Under the pieces are notes generated by a model. The model searched no databases and was not told the origin of the DNA. It was given only the letters and a program-made list of their open reading frames with translations. The position numbers were made by a program, and so were the translations under genes. Shown one piece after another: positions 35,192 through 44,299 of a stretch of 64,000 nt of DNA. Position 1 is the first letter of the stretch, and every line of letters starts with the position of its first letter. This DNA comes from Lapidilactobacillus wuchangensis (lineage in GTDB: Bacteria > Bacillota > Bacilli > Lactobacillales > Lactobacillaceae): assembly GCF_003946645.1 (NCBI RefSeq), contig NZ_RHOU01000001.1, forward strand, positions 372,001 through 436,000, given 5' to 3'.

Positions 35192-35803
35192 CTAGTTAGC
35201 CACAACTTCAAGTAAATCGCGATACAGCGGTACCAACGCCTTGATTTGTTGTTTAATGGCTTGATCAACCAATTGTGGGTCGGCGAACAATTCATCATAA
35301 TCCATGATCCAACGACCGAAAGTTAGCTCTGCCTTTTTAACTTTTTGATAACGTTGAATACCCTTCGTTAAATTAGCTTGATTATATGGCAAAGCTTTCT
35401 TATCTGTGTGATCGAAATTAATCTGGCTGATTGGCAACTGACTTAATTCGCCAACGTGCGCTGACAGCCAAGCCGCCACTGCTGGCCGTTCTTCCAAGTC
35501 AGCCAATAAACTTAAGGTGATAAATAAGCGGTCAGGCCACAAGCCCACCTCAAAATGCGGCAACATTTTATAGCCCCGTTGATAAGTACTAATCGCCAGC
35601 CAAGTATCAACTGGCGGATTTTTATGCCGTCGTAAATGCTTGGCAATATGTAAATAGAGTGGTTGCGTTAATTCTGGTTGAATTTGCGTGATCAACTGTT
35701 GCCCCAGAATTTCAAAATCCGGATCGACTTCTTGTTGGATCCTCCCTAAACGTTCAGGTAACGTTGGCGCTTCGAAAACAGCAAAACTTTGACGACTTAA
35801 CAT
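35192..35803 (-). CDS. DUF1054 family protein (YktB-like)
   Basis: A soluble 203-residue protein starting MLSRQSFAVFEAPTLPERL. Conserved phrases HVAKHLRRH-like (IAKHLRRHKNPPVDTWLA), GYKMLPHFEVGLW and LTFGRWIMDYDELF match the DUF1054/UPF0637 family (YktB in Bacillus). Its function is unknown. It is a single gene with a promoter-sized gap on both sides. Confidence 0.88.
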   Translation of the reverse strand: MLSRQSFAVFEAPTLPERLGRIQQEVDPDFEILGQQLITQIQPELTQPLYLHIAKHLRRHKNPPVDTWLAISTYQRGYKMLPHFEVGLWPDRLFITLSLLADLEERPAVAAWLSAHVGELSQLPISQINFDHTDKKALPYNQANLTKGIQRYQKVKKAELTFGRWIMDYDELFADPQLVDQAIKQQIKALVPLYRDLLEVVAN

Positions 35804-35949
35804 TTAATAAACTCCCTCTTTCGTATCAATTACTAGCATCGTAGCGTGCGACTCAGCCTAACATTTTTAAACATGTTATACTGAAAGTACGCATTATTTC
35901 GTTTTTTCGCTTAATCATACCATAAAAAATTTAGTCGAGGTGGCTAATC

Positions 35950-36414
35950 ATGACTCAAGAAACAGATGTAAATAATCGGCTGAACAATGCCATGTATGGA
36001 ACACCCCAAACTTTACCTGATCAGCGACGTCAATTTCTCGGTTCGTTGCGCGAACGGGTCTTATTGGAATTGGATATTCAAGATTTAAATAATCCGCGGG
36101 CGTTTGATTTGTTCCACCAACATCTCAATGAATACCGAGATCCGCAACAGAGCGCGCTGATCAATGGTAAAGTTGATCACGACTTAATTGGCTCGTTCTT
36201 AAAAGAGTTGGCCCAACAGAATTTTCCGTTTACTTTAGTTAACAAGCCAGAAACACCGGATGAACCAACTAGCACGGCGATTTTAATTGTTAACGAAGCG
36301 GCAGTTAATCATGAAACAGTTAATTTATTGCAACTGCACCCATTAACGACTAGCGCAACGACTGAAAAAAAGAAGCAGCCTGAGAAGAAGGGCTTTTTCC
36401 ATCATTTACTGTAA
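35950..36414 (+). CDS. YueI family protein (DUF1694)
   Basis: A soluble 154-residue protein. The N-terminal half (NRLNNAMYGTPQTLPDQRRQFLG and RERVLLELDI) matches YueI/DUF1694. The C-terminus ends in a lysine-rich stretch and KKGFFHHLL. Its function is unknown. The start follows GAGGTGGCT. It lies 30 bp before rarA, and the two are probably cotranscribed. Confidence 0.85.
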   Translation: MTQETDVNNRLNNAMYGTPQTLPDQRRQFLGSLRERVLLELDIQDLNNPRAFDLFHQHLNEYRDPQQSALINGKVDHDLIGSFLKELAQQNFPFTLVNKPETPDEPTSTAILIVNEAAVNHETVNLLQLHPLTTSATTEKKKQPEKKGFFHHLL

Positions 36415-36444
36415 GCAATTCATATTTAAAGGAGTTTTATTTTA

Positions 36445-37755
36445 ATGGCGCAACATCCCCTTGCTTGGCGTATGCGACCCCGCACTCTTGAAGAAGTCGT
36501 CGGTCAGCAACATTTAGTGGCCCCTGGGAAAATTATTAATCGCATGGTCGTCAGCAAACAATTAAGTTCGATGATTCTCTATGGCCCCCCTGGCACTGGC
36601 AAGACAAGTATCGCCAGCGCCATTGCCGGTAGTACCAAATACGCATTTCGCAAATTAAATGCGGCAACTGATACTAAGAAAGATCTCCAAGCCGTCGCTG
36701 CTGAAGGCAAAATGAGCGGCACGGTTATTTTGTTGTTGGATGAAATTCATCGGCTGGATAAAGCAAAACAAGATTTTCTGTTGCCCGAATTAGAAAGTGG
36801 TCGCATTGTTTTAATTGGCGCCACCACGGAAAACCCTTACTTAACCATTAATCCCGCCATTCGCAGTCGAACGCAGATTTTTGAAGTTTATCCCCTGACA
36901 CCGGCCGATATTAAGATAGCGTTGCAACGGGCGCTGGCTGACCGCGAACGCGGCTTAGGTGAACTGCCCATCAAAATTGCAGACCAAACTTTGGACTTTG
37001 TTGCCGAACGAACCAATGGCGATTTACGTTCGGCATTAAACGGTTTGGAATTAGCCGCTAAGTCAACGCCACCTGATAGTAAAACTGGTGTCATCAACTT
37101 AACCTTACAAGATTTAGAAGACTCGATTCAAAAGAAAAGTTTCTCCCATGATAAAGATGGCGACGCCCATTACGACGTGATCTCCGCGTTACAAAAATCA
37201 ATTCGTGGCAGTGACACTGACGCCGCCCTGCACTATTTAGCCCGTTTAATTACTGCTGGCGACTTGCCCATCATTATTCGGCGCTTAATGGTAATTGCTT
37301 ATGAAGATATTGGCTTAGCAAATCCTGCTGCGGCCGCCCGCACAATCACTGCCTGCCAAGCTGCCGAACGTTTAGGCTTTCCTGAAGCTCGGATTCCTCT
37401 GGCCGACGCTGTGATCGAACTCTGCGTCTCACCAAAATCTAATTCGGCAATCATGGCAGTTGATGCCGCCCTATCCGACATTAGCGAAGGTCACGCTGGC
37501 CGAATTCCTGCCCACCTCCAAGATGCCCACTATAAAGGTGCTGCTAAGCTAGGCCACGGTGTTGGTTATCAATATCCGCACGACGCGCCGAATGACTGGT
37601 TGGCCCAACAATATTTACCAGATACTTTAGTAGGTAAGCAATATTATCACCCTAAAGATAATGGCAAAATTGAAACGGCCTTGGGTCAGCAATATTATCG
37701 TTTACGCCAAGCCCAACAAACCGGCTTACGTAAAAACAATGGTAAAAAGGACTAG
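36445..37755 (+). CDS. rarA: Replication-associated recombination protein RarA (MgsA)
   Basis: A clamp-loader-like AAA+ ATPase acting at stalled replication forks. Walker A is YGPPGTGKTS (near residues 46-55), Walker B is LLLDEIHRLD (near 96-105), and GATTENPYLTINPAIRSR carries sensor 1 and the arginine finger. The C-terminal tetramerisation domain includes SDTDAALHYLARLI, PIIIRRLMVIAYEDIGLA and GHGVGYQYPHD. It has 436 residues. The next feature is a large repeat element followed by a 6S RNA candidate. Confidence 0.97.
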   Translation: MAQHPLAWRMRPRTLEEVVGQQHLVAPGKIINRMVVSKQLSSMILYGPPGTGKTSIASAIAGSTKYAFRKLNAATDTKKDLQAVAAEGKMSGTVILLLDEIHRLDKAKQDFLLPELESGRIVLIGATTENPYLTINPAIRSRTQIFEVYPLTPADIKIALQRALADRERGLGELPIKIADQTLDFVAERTNGDLRSALNGLELAAKSTPPDSKTGVINLTLQDLEDSIQKKSFSHDKDGDAHYDVISALQKSIRGSDTDAALHYLARLITAGDLPIIIRRLMVIAYEDIGLANPAAAARTITACQAAERLGFPEARIPLADAVIELCVSPKSNSAIMAVDAALSDISEGHAGRIPAHLQDAHYKGAAKLGHGVGYQYPHDAPNDWLAQQYLPDTLVGKQYYHPKDNGKIETALGQQYYRLRQAQQTGLRKNNGKKD

Positions 37756-37797
37756 CATGTCTTTCAAACGTCAAAGCCATTAAAAACCAGGGAGTGT

Positions 37798-38642
37798 GAT
37801 GAAACAGAATTGGTTCTGACGCCATTGCGGGCTTGCTGGTTGTGGAACGCGGCCGGCATCGATTGAAGCCAATTAAAGACCAAAGTTCAAAAGAGTCAAA
37901 ACCCTGTGAAGATGAATAAACAAAATTGCGTCTGACTCTGTTCCGGGCTGCTTGACGTGGAACGCGGCCGACACTGATTGAAGCCTTTTTTCAAAAGTCT
38001 TCAATACAGGTCTTATCGTAAGTGCTAAAGCACTAACGATAATTTGGCGGCTGACGCCAAGATCCCTCCACGCCGTCTGGAGTTAATTTGGTGCACTTCA
38101 ACTTGGTTAGAACTTAAGACACTTTTAGCGGAATTGAGCACCTAAATTCAAATTACTATTGTAACTAAATAGTAGTATCGAAATAGGCCTGCTTGACAAT
38201 TTTCTGGTTTAATTCCAGAAAGTTTGTCAAACAGGCCTGTTAGTTTACTTCACTCTGTTTTTCTAATAGTGTGCTGAGTTCTGCTAGTTTTATCAGATGG
38301 TTGCTAGGCGATTATCACCTAGTTTCACTTGAATTGTCTTGATATCTATCAAATCTAAAGTGGGTAAGTTTAGTTCAAAACGTAGTGGAGGCCGCCGGGT
38401 TGTCAGCCGCCAAGTTCTTCTTGATGGCGGTAGCCATTTAGAAGAAGACCTGTATTTGAGCCTTTCTGCGAAAGTCTCAAATCAGCGTCGGCAGCGTTCC
38501 ACAACCCGCCGGCCGCAACGGAGTTGTCCGCTATTTTGCCCAAAACCAATTCAACTTCAAATCGACGGCCACAGCGTTCCATGCCCTCTAAATCGCCCGG
38601 CAACCGCCACCCTAATTGGGGAAGACTTACCACTATACTTAC
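37798..38642. repeat. Composite structured repeat element, copy 3 (rarA-6S RNA), with nested units
   Basis: About 845 bp. It contains a truncated left unit (37798-37884), a complete left unit (37911-38082; inner hairpins TTATCGT-AGTGCT/AGCACT-ACGATAA and ATTGAAG/CTTCAAT), and a linker nearly identical to copy 1. A central hairpin (about 38184-38241, GGCCTG against CAGGCC) and an inverted right unit follow. The right unit outer stem is 38296-38312 with 38592-38608. It is interrupted by a further unit at 38390-38514. Reading frames through the region have no support as genes. Confidence 0.83.
38390..38514. repeat. Nested repeat unit inserted in the right arm of copy 3
   Basis: A self-contained unit of 125 bp closed by 14 bases at each end that pair with a single mismatch (38390-38403 with 38501-38514). 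Inside are the two expected hairpins, TTCTTC--ATGGC/GCCAT--GAAGAA and ATTTGAG-CTTTC/GAAAG-CTCAAAT, and the conserved GGCAGCGTTCCAC core. Its position inside another unit implies later insertion. Confidence 0.75.
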
Positions 38643-38729
38643 ACCAACAAATTTCTCGACTTAGCACTACTAGCCAGATACGCAAATTTGGCCAAACGCG
38701 GCCACTATAGGTAAGCAAGCGCTTGCTCG

Positions 38730-38758
38730 TTGCATTTTTTCTAAAATCATGGTACTCT
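38730..38758 (+). promoter_or_regulatory. Promoter of the 6S RNA candidate
   Basis: TTGCAT (38730-38735) and TACTCT (38753-38758) are 17 bp apart, followed by the probable transcription start near 38764. Confidence 0.5.
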
Positions 38759-38763
38759 TAGTT

Positions 38764-39005
38764 ATGGAAGTTCTAAGGTGTTCGATTGATTCATTAATTA
38801 TGTTGACCGATCAAGTAATATGACATTAAACGGCAGATACCTGTTATGCATGTCGATCATTCGCTGATTAACTACGCTGACAGTGATGTCGTGATCCTGC
38901 TTTAATTATTAGCGGGTTCAACAAAGTGAATCACGCTCCGGCACCACTAGATATTCCCAAAGTTATTAAGACTTTGTAGGACCAGCTTGTCTGGTCCTTT
39001 TTTGT
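38764..39005 (+). ncRNA. ssrS: Probable 6S RNA (SsrS / Lacto-usp type)
   Basis: A transcript-like unit between rarA and a universal stress protein gene, with a promoter and a strong terminator (GGACCAG / CTGGTCC plus T run, 38979-39004) but no reading frame. The ends pair: GGTG with CACC, then TGATTCA with TGAATCA. They enclose a long, weakly paired middle resembling the open-complex bubble of 6S RNA, which binds RNA polymerase holoenzyme. The location fits the 6S/Lacto-usp RNAs of lactobacilli. The call rests on context and a hand fold only. Confidence 0.6.
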
Positions 39006-39160
39006 GGCCTAAATTAGGTTAACCTTCTTTTAGCAGACGTTTTTAATGGCAGTTACTTAAATTATTTCATTGTTTAACGAATTTTTTTGCATTTCCCGGC
39101 ATTTCAAGGTAATGTATTACTTATTAATATTGACTAAATTTTCTTGTTAAGGAGTTTGCC

Positions 39161-39448
39161 ATGCAAACGTTAATTAGCGTCGCCATGATCATTTTTATTA
39201 TTTTATTACTGGTTTTAGCAATTTATTTATTAACTCATCTCTCCAAGGACTTTTTAGTTTTCAAACCAGAAAGTTCTCCGCGTATTCGCCAAATGATGTT
39301 AGTTACCAGTGTGCTGCTGTTTATTGTTGCTATTGGTGGCTTGTTGATTCTTTGGCTCGCCCCAGCCCAGGCAAATTTAATTACGCTGGTTGCTGGTAGT
39401 ATCGTTGCCGCCGGTTTTGCCATTATTTTAACCAATGGTAATGACTAA
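39161..39448 (+). CDS. Small membrane protein of unknown function
   Basis: A 95-residue protein with three hydrophobic helices (about residues 5-25, 45-66 and 70-90) and one basic cytoplasmic loop (FKPESSPRIRQ). The ribosome binding site AAGGAG precedes the ATG. I do not recognise the family. It lies 61 bp upstream of the universal stress protein gene and may be cotranscribed with it. Confidence 0.7.
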   Translation: MQTLISVAMIIFIILLLVLAIYLLTHLSKDFLVFKPESSPRIRQMMLVTSVLLFIVAIGGLLILWLAPAQANLITLVAGSIVAAGFAIILTNGND

Positions 39449-39509
39449 TTAATTCTTTTTTCACCTTAGATGCTGTAAAATGAAGTTGTATATGAGAGGA
39501 GCGTTGCAG

Positions 39510-39983
39510 ATGTTACAACAATATCACCGAATTCAAGTTGCAATTGATGGTTCATCTGAATCAGAATTAGCTTTCAAGAAGGCCGTTGCCGTTAGCAAGC
39601 GGAATAATGCTGAGCTGCTCTTAGTTCACGTTATTGACACGCGTGCTTTCCAAAACGTCTCCAGTTTCGATTCGGCCATGGTCGAAGAAGTTTCAGAAAC
39701 TTCGAAGAAAACAATGGAAGAATATGTTAAAACAGCTCAAGAAAATGGTCTTGAAAAAGTCAGCTATTTCATCGAATATGGCTCGCCTAAGACAATCTTA
39801 GGTCGAGAATTTCCTAATCGTGAACATGTTGATTTGATCATGATTGGTGCCACTGGCCTGAACGCCGTCGAACGCCTATTACTCGGGTCTGTTACTGAAT
39901 TTGTCACTCGCAATGCGGCTTGCGATGTCCTAGTTGTCCGGACTGATCTCGATAACAAACCAGCTTTAAAAGCTGAAAAATAG
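39510..39983 (+). CDS. Universal stress protein (UspA family)
   Basis: A 157-residue cytoplasmic UspA-fold protein. The start MLQQYHRIQVAIDGSSESE at 39510 follows GAGAGGAG; an earlier in-frame ATG at 39480 lacks a site. The ATP-binding motif GATGLNAVERLLLGSVTEFV (near residues 115-135, G-2x-G-9x-G-S/T) is intact, so this is an ATP-binding type Usp. It is probably linked to stress survival. A bidirectional terminator follows. Confidence 0.93.
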   Translation: MLQQYHRIQVAIDGSSESELAFKKAVAVSKRNNAELLLVHVIDTRAFQNVSSFDSAMVEEVSETSKKTMEEYVKTAQENGLEKVSYFIEYGSPKTILGREFPNREHVDLIMIGATGLNAVERLLLGSVTEFVTRNAACDVLVVRTDLDNKPALKAEK

Positions 39984-39994
39984 TTTTCAAATCT

Positions 39995-40035
39995 AAAAAA
40001 GCTCGCCTAATTTATCACAAATTAGGCGAGCTTTT
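39995..40035. terminator. Bidirectional terminator between the stress protein and HAD genes
   Basis: AAGCTCGCCTAATTT and AAATTAGGCGAGCTT form a perfect 15-bp stem around a 5-base loop, with A and T tracts at either side. It can stop both convergent transcripts. Confidence 0.88.
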
Positions 40036-40109
40036 ATTTGTCTACGAAAATAAATCAAATCATTTAGTCGTAATCCTAAATTAACGGCCAGTAAAACCAA
40101 ATTTGCGAG

Positions 40110-40748
40110 CTACAAATAAGTCAAGACTTGGTCAAACTTTTCAATTTTGGCATCAGCGGCACTTTGATCAGTGGCCACTAAAGGATTAGTCACCGCAAAA
40201 GCCAGTGTGTAAATACCGGCTGCTTTAGCGCTAGCAATCCCCATTTGCGAATCCTCAATTGCCAGCGCCTCTTTGGCAGTGACCCCTAATTGGTTTAAGG
40301 ATGTTAAATAAATACTGGGATCTGGTTTACTTTTGGCAAAATCCTGACCACTTAGAACCACGGAAAATACGTCCGTTAACTGTGTTTTGGTCAGCATTTC
40401 TTGAATAAACTGGCGATCACTAGACGATGCCAAGGCCAATTGATAGCCCTGCTGTTGCAACTCTTGCAAAATTTCGCGCGCCCCTGGTTGCAAGGCCGCG
40501 GTGAAATTCAATGGGTGACTTGCTTTATAAGCACGGTAAGACTGCAACAAGGCCGCGTATTCCGGCGCTGTTTTTCCCGGGAGCAACAGTGGCAGCACAA
40601 CTTTCATATTGCCACCAACCACTTGTTGCAATTGACTTTTAGCCACAGTAATCGCTACTGAAGCGAAAAAGTCTAACCGCCGTTGTAAATAATAAGGTTC
40701 GCTGTCAATCAGCACCCCGTCCATATCAAAAATAACTGCTTTAATCAC
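40110..40748 (-). CDS. HAD-superfamily phosphatase / phosphoglucomutase-like protein
   Basis: A 212-residue cytoplasmic HAD hydrolase. Motif I is FDMDGVLIDSEPYY (nucleophile Asp8, acid Asp10), motif II ends LALASSSD, motif III is the Lys of SKPDPSIY, and motif IV is LAIEDSQMGI. The helical cap between motif I and II is of the beta-phosphoglucomutase/YcjU type. The natural substrate cannot be read from the sequence. Confidence 0.88.
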   Translation of the reverse strand: MIKAVIFDMDGVLIDSEPYYLQRRLDFFASVAITVAKSQLQQVVGGNMKVVLPLLLPGKTAPEYAALLQSYRAYKASHPLNFTAALQPGAREILQELQQQGYQLALASSSDRQFIQEMLTKTQLTDVFSVVLSGQDFAKSKPDPSIYLTSLNQLGVTAKEALAIEDSQMGIASAKAAGIYTLAFAVTNPLVATDQSAADAKIEKFDQVLTYL

Positions 40749-40757
40749 GATGCCATC

Positions 40758-41747
40758 CTATCCGAATAATTCTGGTATTTTTTTAATAAACTTCACAAGA
40801 TCATGGGGCACCTCTGGCATCAGTAAGACATTCGCAAAGAAATGCTCGCGATTATAGCGCTGCACCCAAAAATCATAACCCACACCCGGTTGAATCGACG
40901 GTGCTTGATGCAACCACTGGCCTAGAAGACTAATTAAATAATCATTGTAGAACTTCTCTTTACCGGCCAAATTGACAACTGCTTTAGCAAGTCGTTGATC
41001 TTCACCGAAGGCAAATGGCACTTTGATTTCTTGATAAGCTGCCATCACCGCCGTTAAGAAATAAAGCTTCTGAGCACGATTTAGCCGGCTCTCAGCCACT
41101 TCCTCAAGAATATTTCCTAGACGAGCATAAGCGTGGACCCAGCCTTTATCAGGCACATAACCACGCGCATCATTTTCTAAAATTGCGTAGAGCGTTAACT
41201 TTTGGATGACCTGCCAATATTGATGATCAGTGATGACATTACCGTACAAACGATCAGCCACAAGTAAAAACGAAATTAAAATCACCGCGACGGCACGACC
41301 AAAAGCCGCATCATTTTCCGGTTCCAATATATGACTGAAGAGCACATCATCTTGGATCAAATAAGCCAGCGTTGGCCAAATTTGTGCCGACGTAAAAGCT
41401 TGCCGGCCAACTAAGCCGTTAAAAATCAACAAGATTTTCTCATCACGTAATGCTGGATTCAAAATACCAATATTACTCAGCAACTGATCCAGTTCGTCAT
41501 CACTGACTAGAGCACTATCGTCAGAATTATAAATCCGCTGCTCCAAACTGTTCAACGTTTTCTTTAGATCGGCTAAGTCACCACTAGCGATGGGCGCCAC
41601 ATGTTGCCGCCGTTTACTATATTCAACTGACCGCTTCAAGTGGCGTAATTGGTCAGTTAATTCGTCGAAATTCAAGCCTTGGCTAAATTGATGATAATAA
41701 TCGCGCACAGCCAAGCGCACGCGCATAATTTCTTCTGCTGCTGCCAA
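40758..41747 (-). CDS. DUF2785 domain-containing protein
   Basis: A soluble, mostly helical 329-residue protein. The second half contains DKGWVHAYARLGNILEEVAES-like sequence, where the pattern GYVPDKGWVHAYAR is the hallmark of DUF2785. Its function is unknown. It lies 9 bp upstream of the HAD gene and 29 bp downstream of the flavodoxin, so the three genes form one minus-strand unit. Confidence 0.8.
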   Translation of the reverse strand: MAAAEEIMRVRLAVRDYYHQFSQGLNFDELTDQLRHLKRSVEYSKRRQHVAPIASGDLADLKKTLNSLEQRIYNSDDSALVSDDELDQLLSNIGILNPALRDEKILLIFNGLVGRQAFTSAQIWPTLAYLIQDDVLFSHILEPENDAAFGRAVAVILISFLLVADRLYGNVITDHQYWQVIQKLTLYAILENDARGYVPDKGWVHAYARLGNILEEVAESRLNRAQKLYFLTAVMAAYQEIKVPFAFGEDQRLAKAVVNLAGKEKFYNDYLISLLGQWLHQAPSIQPGVGYDFWVQRYNREHFFANVLLMPEVPHDLVKFIKKIPELFG

Positions 41748-41776
41748 AAAGATTACCTACTTTTCCATGATAAAAA

Positions 41777-42232
41777 CTAATGATTGTTCTGTGCGAAATC
41801 AATAATTTGCTGACAAAACGCATCAAGCCGTGCTAAATCGGCCCGATCGCTGTCCAAATTAATTTTCAAAACGGCGGTCGCTCGTTGCGCACCAAGATGA
41901 GCAAGCTTCTGATCAAATAAATCTAACGCCCGCCCAAAATAACGATGCTGAATTGAGCTAGAGCCTGTCAAAGCATAGTACTTGCCACGTAAATCAACGG
42001 TTTCAAGTGCGTCAAAAAACGCCACCGCTTCATCGGGCAACTGTCCCTCATAATAAGTATAACTAACCAGCACTACCCCAGCAAAATCGGCCAAATGTTC
42101 AATCGGAAAACTGGCCATTTCGGCTAACTCAATTGGCTGCTTAAGCGTTGCGAATTGTTGATTAAGGTATTGGGCTACTTTCTCGTTACGACCAGATTTA
42201 CTGGCATAAATAAGCGCAATTTTGTCAGACAT
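41777..42232 (-). CDS. Flavodoxin-like protein
   Basis: A 151-residue protein with the flavodoxin fold. The FMN phosphate-loop region is ALIYASKSGRNEKVAQYL (residues 6-23), and the isoalloxazine loops are VSYTYYEGQLPDEAV and LTGSSSIQHRYFG. It likely carries FMN as a soluble electron carrier; the partner enzymes are not in this window. It is the first gene of the flavodoxin-DUF2785-HAD unit. Confidence 0.87.
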   Translation of the reverse strand: MSDKIALIYASKSGRNEKVAQYLNQQFATLKQPIELAEMASFPIEHLADFAGVVLVSYTYYEGQLPDEAVAFFDALETVDLRGKYYALTGSSSIQHRYFGRALDLFDQKLAHLGAQRATAVLKINLDSDRADLARLDAFCQQIIDFAQNNH

Positions 42233-42565
42233 GATTCCACACTCCTCAATTAACTACATAACTTTGATTTTAACATAGAAAGCCGACAAGCAGTACCGAC
42301 ACTGAGATAAATCGTATATTGAAATGATTAAGAAACTAAATTCTTGAAAAATCATGGTCGAATTAGTCCAATTGAGAATCTTTAAAATTACTTTTAGGTG
42401 AGACTCTCGTAGCTAGTCAAGATAATCTGTTGATCGTGTTCATTCCGCAGCAGACGATTCTATAAATTTTGTACAGTACGCCAATTGGTGCATTTGCATT
42501 GCAGCCACGTTTTTGTACACGAAGAAACGCTAATCTAGGAACTGGCTTAGTCATGTGGATTTTAT
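42233..42565. other. Gap between the flavodoxin gene and the CRISPR array
   Basis: About 330 bp. The part next to 42233 should carry the flavodoxin promoter. The rest is the leader-distal flank of the CRISPR array. I find no reading frame, further repeat copy or RNA here. Confidence 0.4.
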
Positions 42566-44299
42566 ATTTTAATTCACGCTCCTATATAAGGAGCGACTCA
42601 CGTTGAGTTTTAAAACCACGACGCCGAGTTTATTTCAATTCACGCTCCTGTATAAGGAGCGACGTTTTTAGTTGGGTGAGGTTGTCCGGTGAACTATTTC
42701 AATTCACGCTCCTATATAAGGAGCGACGGAAATGATTCGCAAAGCTATGCGCGGCTCAAAATTTCAATTCACGCTCCTATATAAGGAGCGATGACGAGAA
42801 CGACTTTGCCTATCGCAATGATAAATTTCAATTCACGCTCCTATATAAGGAGCGACGCTTCGCTGTCTAACATCTTGATCATGTCAGCCGTTATTTCAAT
42901 TCACGCTCCTATATAAGGAGCGACTCTTATTAACAGTTACGTGACCATCAGAGTGCTATTTCAATTCACGCTCCTATATAAGAAGCGACGGCGGCAACTT
43001 TACATTTGGATTTGGCAAGGGCAAATTTCAATTCACGCTCCTATATAAGGAGCGACTTGAAGCAGGCATTCCCGAAAAGAAAGCCGCACAATTTCAATTC
43101 ACGCTCCTATATAAGGAGCGACTAGCAACATTTTCTCCAACAACCCAAGTGGGCCTGATATTTCAATTCACGCTCCTATATAAGGAGCGACGCGCTAACC
43201 TTCGTCAAGCTCTCCTCTAGGCGCAATTTCAATTCACGCTCCTATATAAGGAGCGACATCGGCCATCAATGTTCTTTTACCAGGCCGAGATTTCAATTCA
43301 CGCTCCTATATAAGGAGCGACGCTGAAAATTAATTGGAAGGGTCTGTTGGTTAATTTCAATTCACGCTCCTATATAAGGAGCGACATTGATCATCACCGC
43401 GAATAACTGCTTGCTGGATTTCAATTCACGCTCCTATATAAGGAGCGACTAGCAGCATTGCCGTCTTTTGCCTTGCCGTATGCATTTCAATTCACGCTCC
43501 TATATAAGGAGCGACACTCGCTCAACACAGCCTACAAAAATTCGTTTGATATTTCAATTCACGCTCCTATATAAGGAGCGACTTCACAATACGGGGGGCT
43601 AAGTCATGCCATTTAAATTTCAATTCACGCTCCTATATAAGGAGCGACAAAATTGCATATGAACAAAATCACCCGAATTATATTTCAATTCACGCTCCTA
43701 TATAAGGAGCGACTTCAAACAGTTCCATATACACAACACTTTGTTATATTTCAATTCACGCTCCTATATAAGGAGCGACGACCCTCTTCATAGGGCAAAT
43801 ATAACGGTTGATTATTTCAATTCACGCTCCTATATAAGGAGCGACACTGGCGCTAGTAACATAATCAACCAACCGCTATTTCAATTCACGCTCCTATATA
43901 AGGAGCGACAAGGGTAAAAACAATAGTATGTTTCCCGGTAATATTTCAATTCACGCTCCTATATAAGGAGCGACAGCAAAACCTGAATTGCATTAAGCTT
44001 TTGTTTTATTTCAATTCACGCTCCTATATAAGGAGCGACGTATCACCCATAACAATTCCGAGCGTATCATCTATTTCAATTCACGCTCCTATATAAGGAG
44101 CGACATCGTTAGCGTGCCATAGTCTAACACCGTTTTATTTCAATTCACGCTCCTATATAAGGAGCGACCCTGAGAAGCGTTCGTCCTGGACTAGCAAACT
44201 TATTTCAATTCACGCTCCTATATAAGGAGCGACACCGACGCTAACTTTTACGCTACCTAAGTTGTTAATTTCAATTCACGCTCCTATATAAGGAGCGAC
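42566..44299 (-). CRISPR. Type I-C CRISPR array, 27 repeats and 26 spacers
   Basis: The 32-nt repeat begins ATTTCAATTCACGCTCC and ends AAGGAGCGAC on the plus strand. Its transcribed form on the minus strand starts GTCGCTCC and ends GTGAATTGAAAT, the type I-C pattern with a GTCGCTCC/GGAGCG-type hairpin. Spacers are 32-37 nt (mostly 32-34) and all look different. Four repeats carry changes (starting at 42566, 42632, 42761 and 42958), all near the low-coordinate end; the others are identical. The clean end abuts the leader and cas2, so new spacers enter near 44299. Confidence 0.99.

Noticed and set aside
38339-38710. A 123-codon plus-strand frame across the third repeat element
   Set aside because: It runs through the stems of the repeat units, has no ribosome binding site and gives a low-complexity, Arg/Pro-rich product. 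It is a by-product of the GC-rich repeats.
42233-42565. Possible second leader or cas remnant at the low-coordinate end of the array
   Set aside because: The repeats at this end are the degenerate ones and the gap has no leader-like features. The leader is on the cas2 side.
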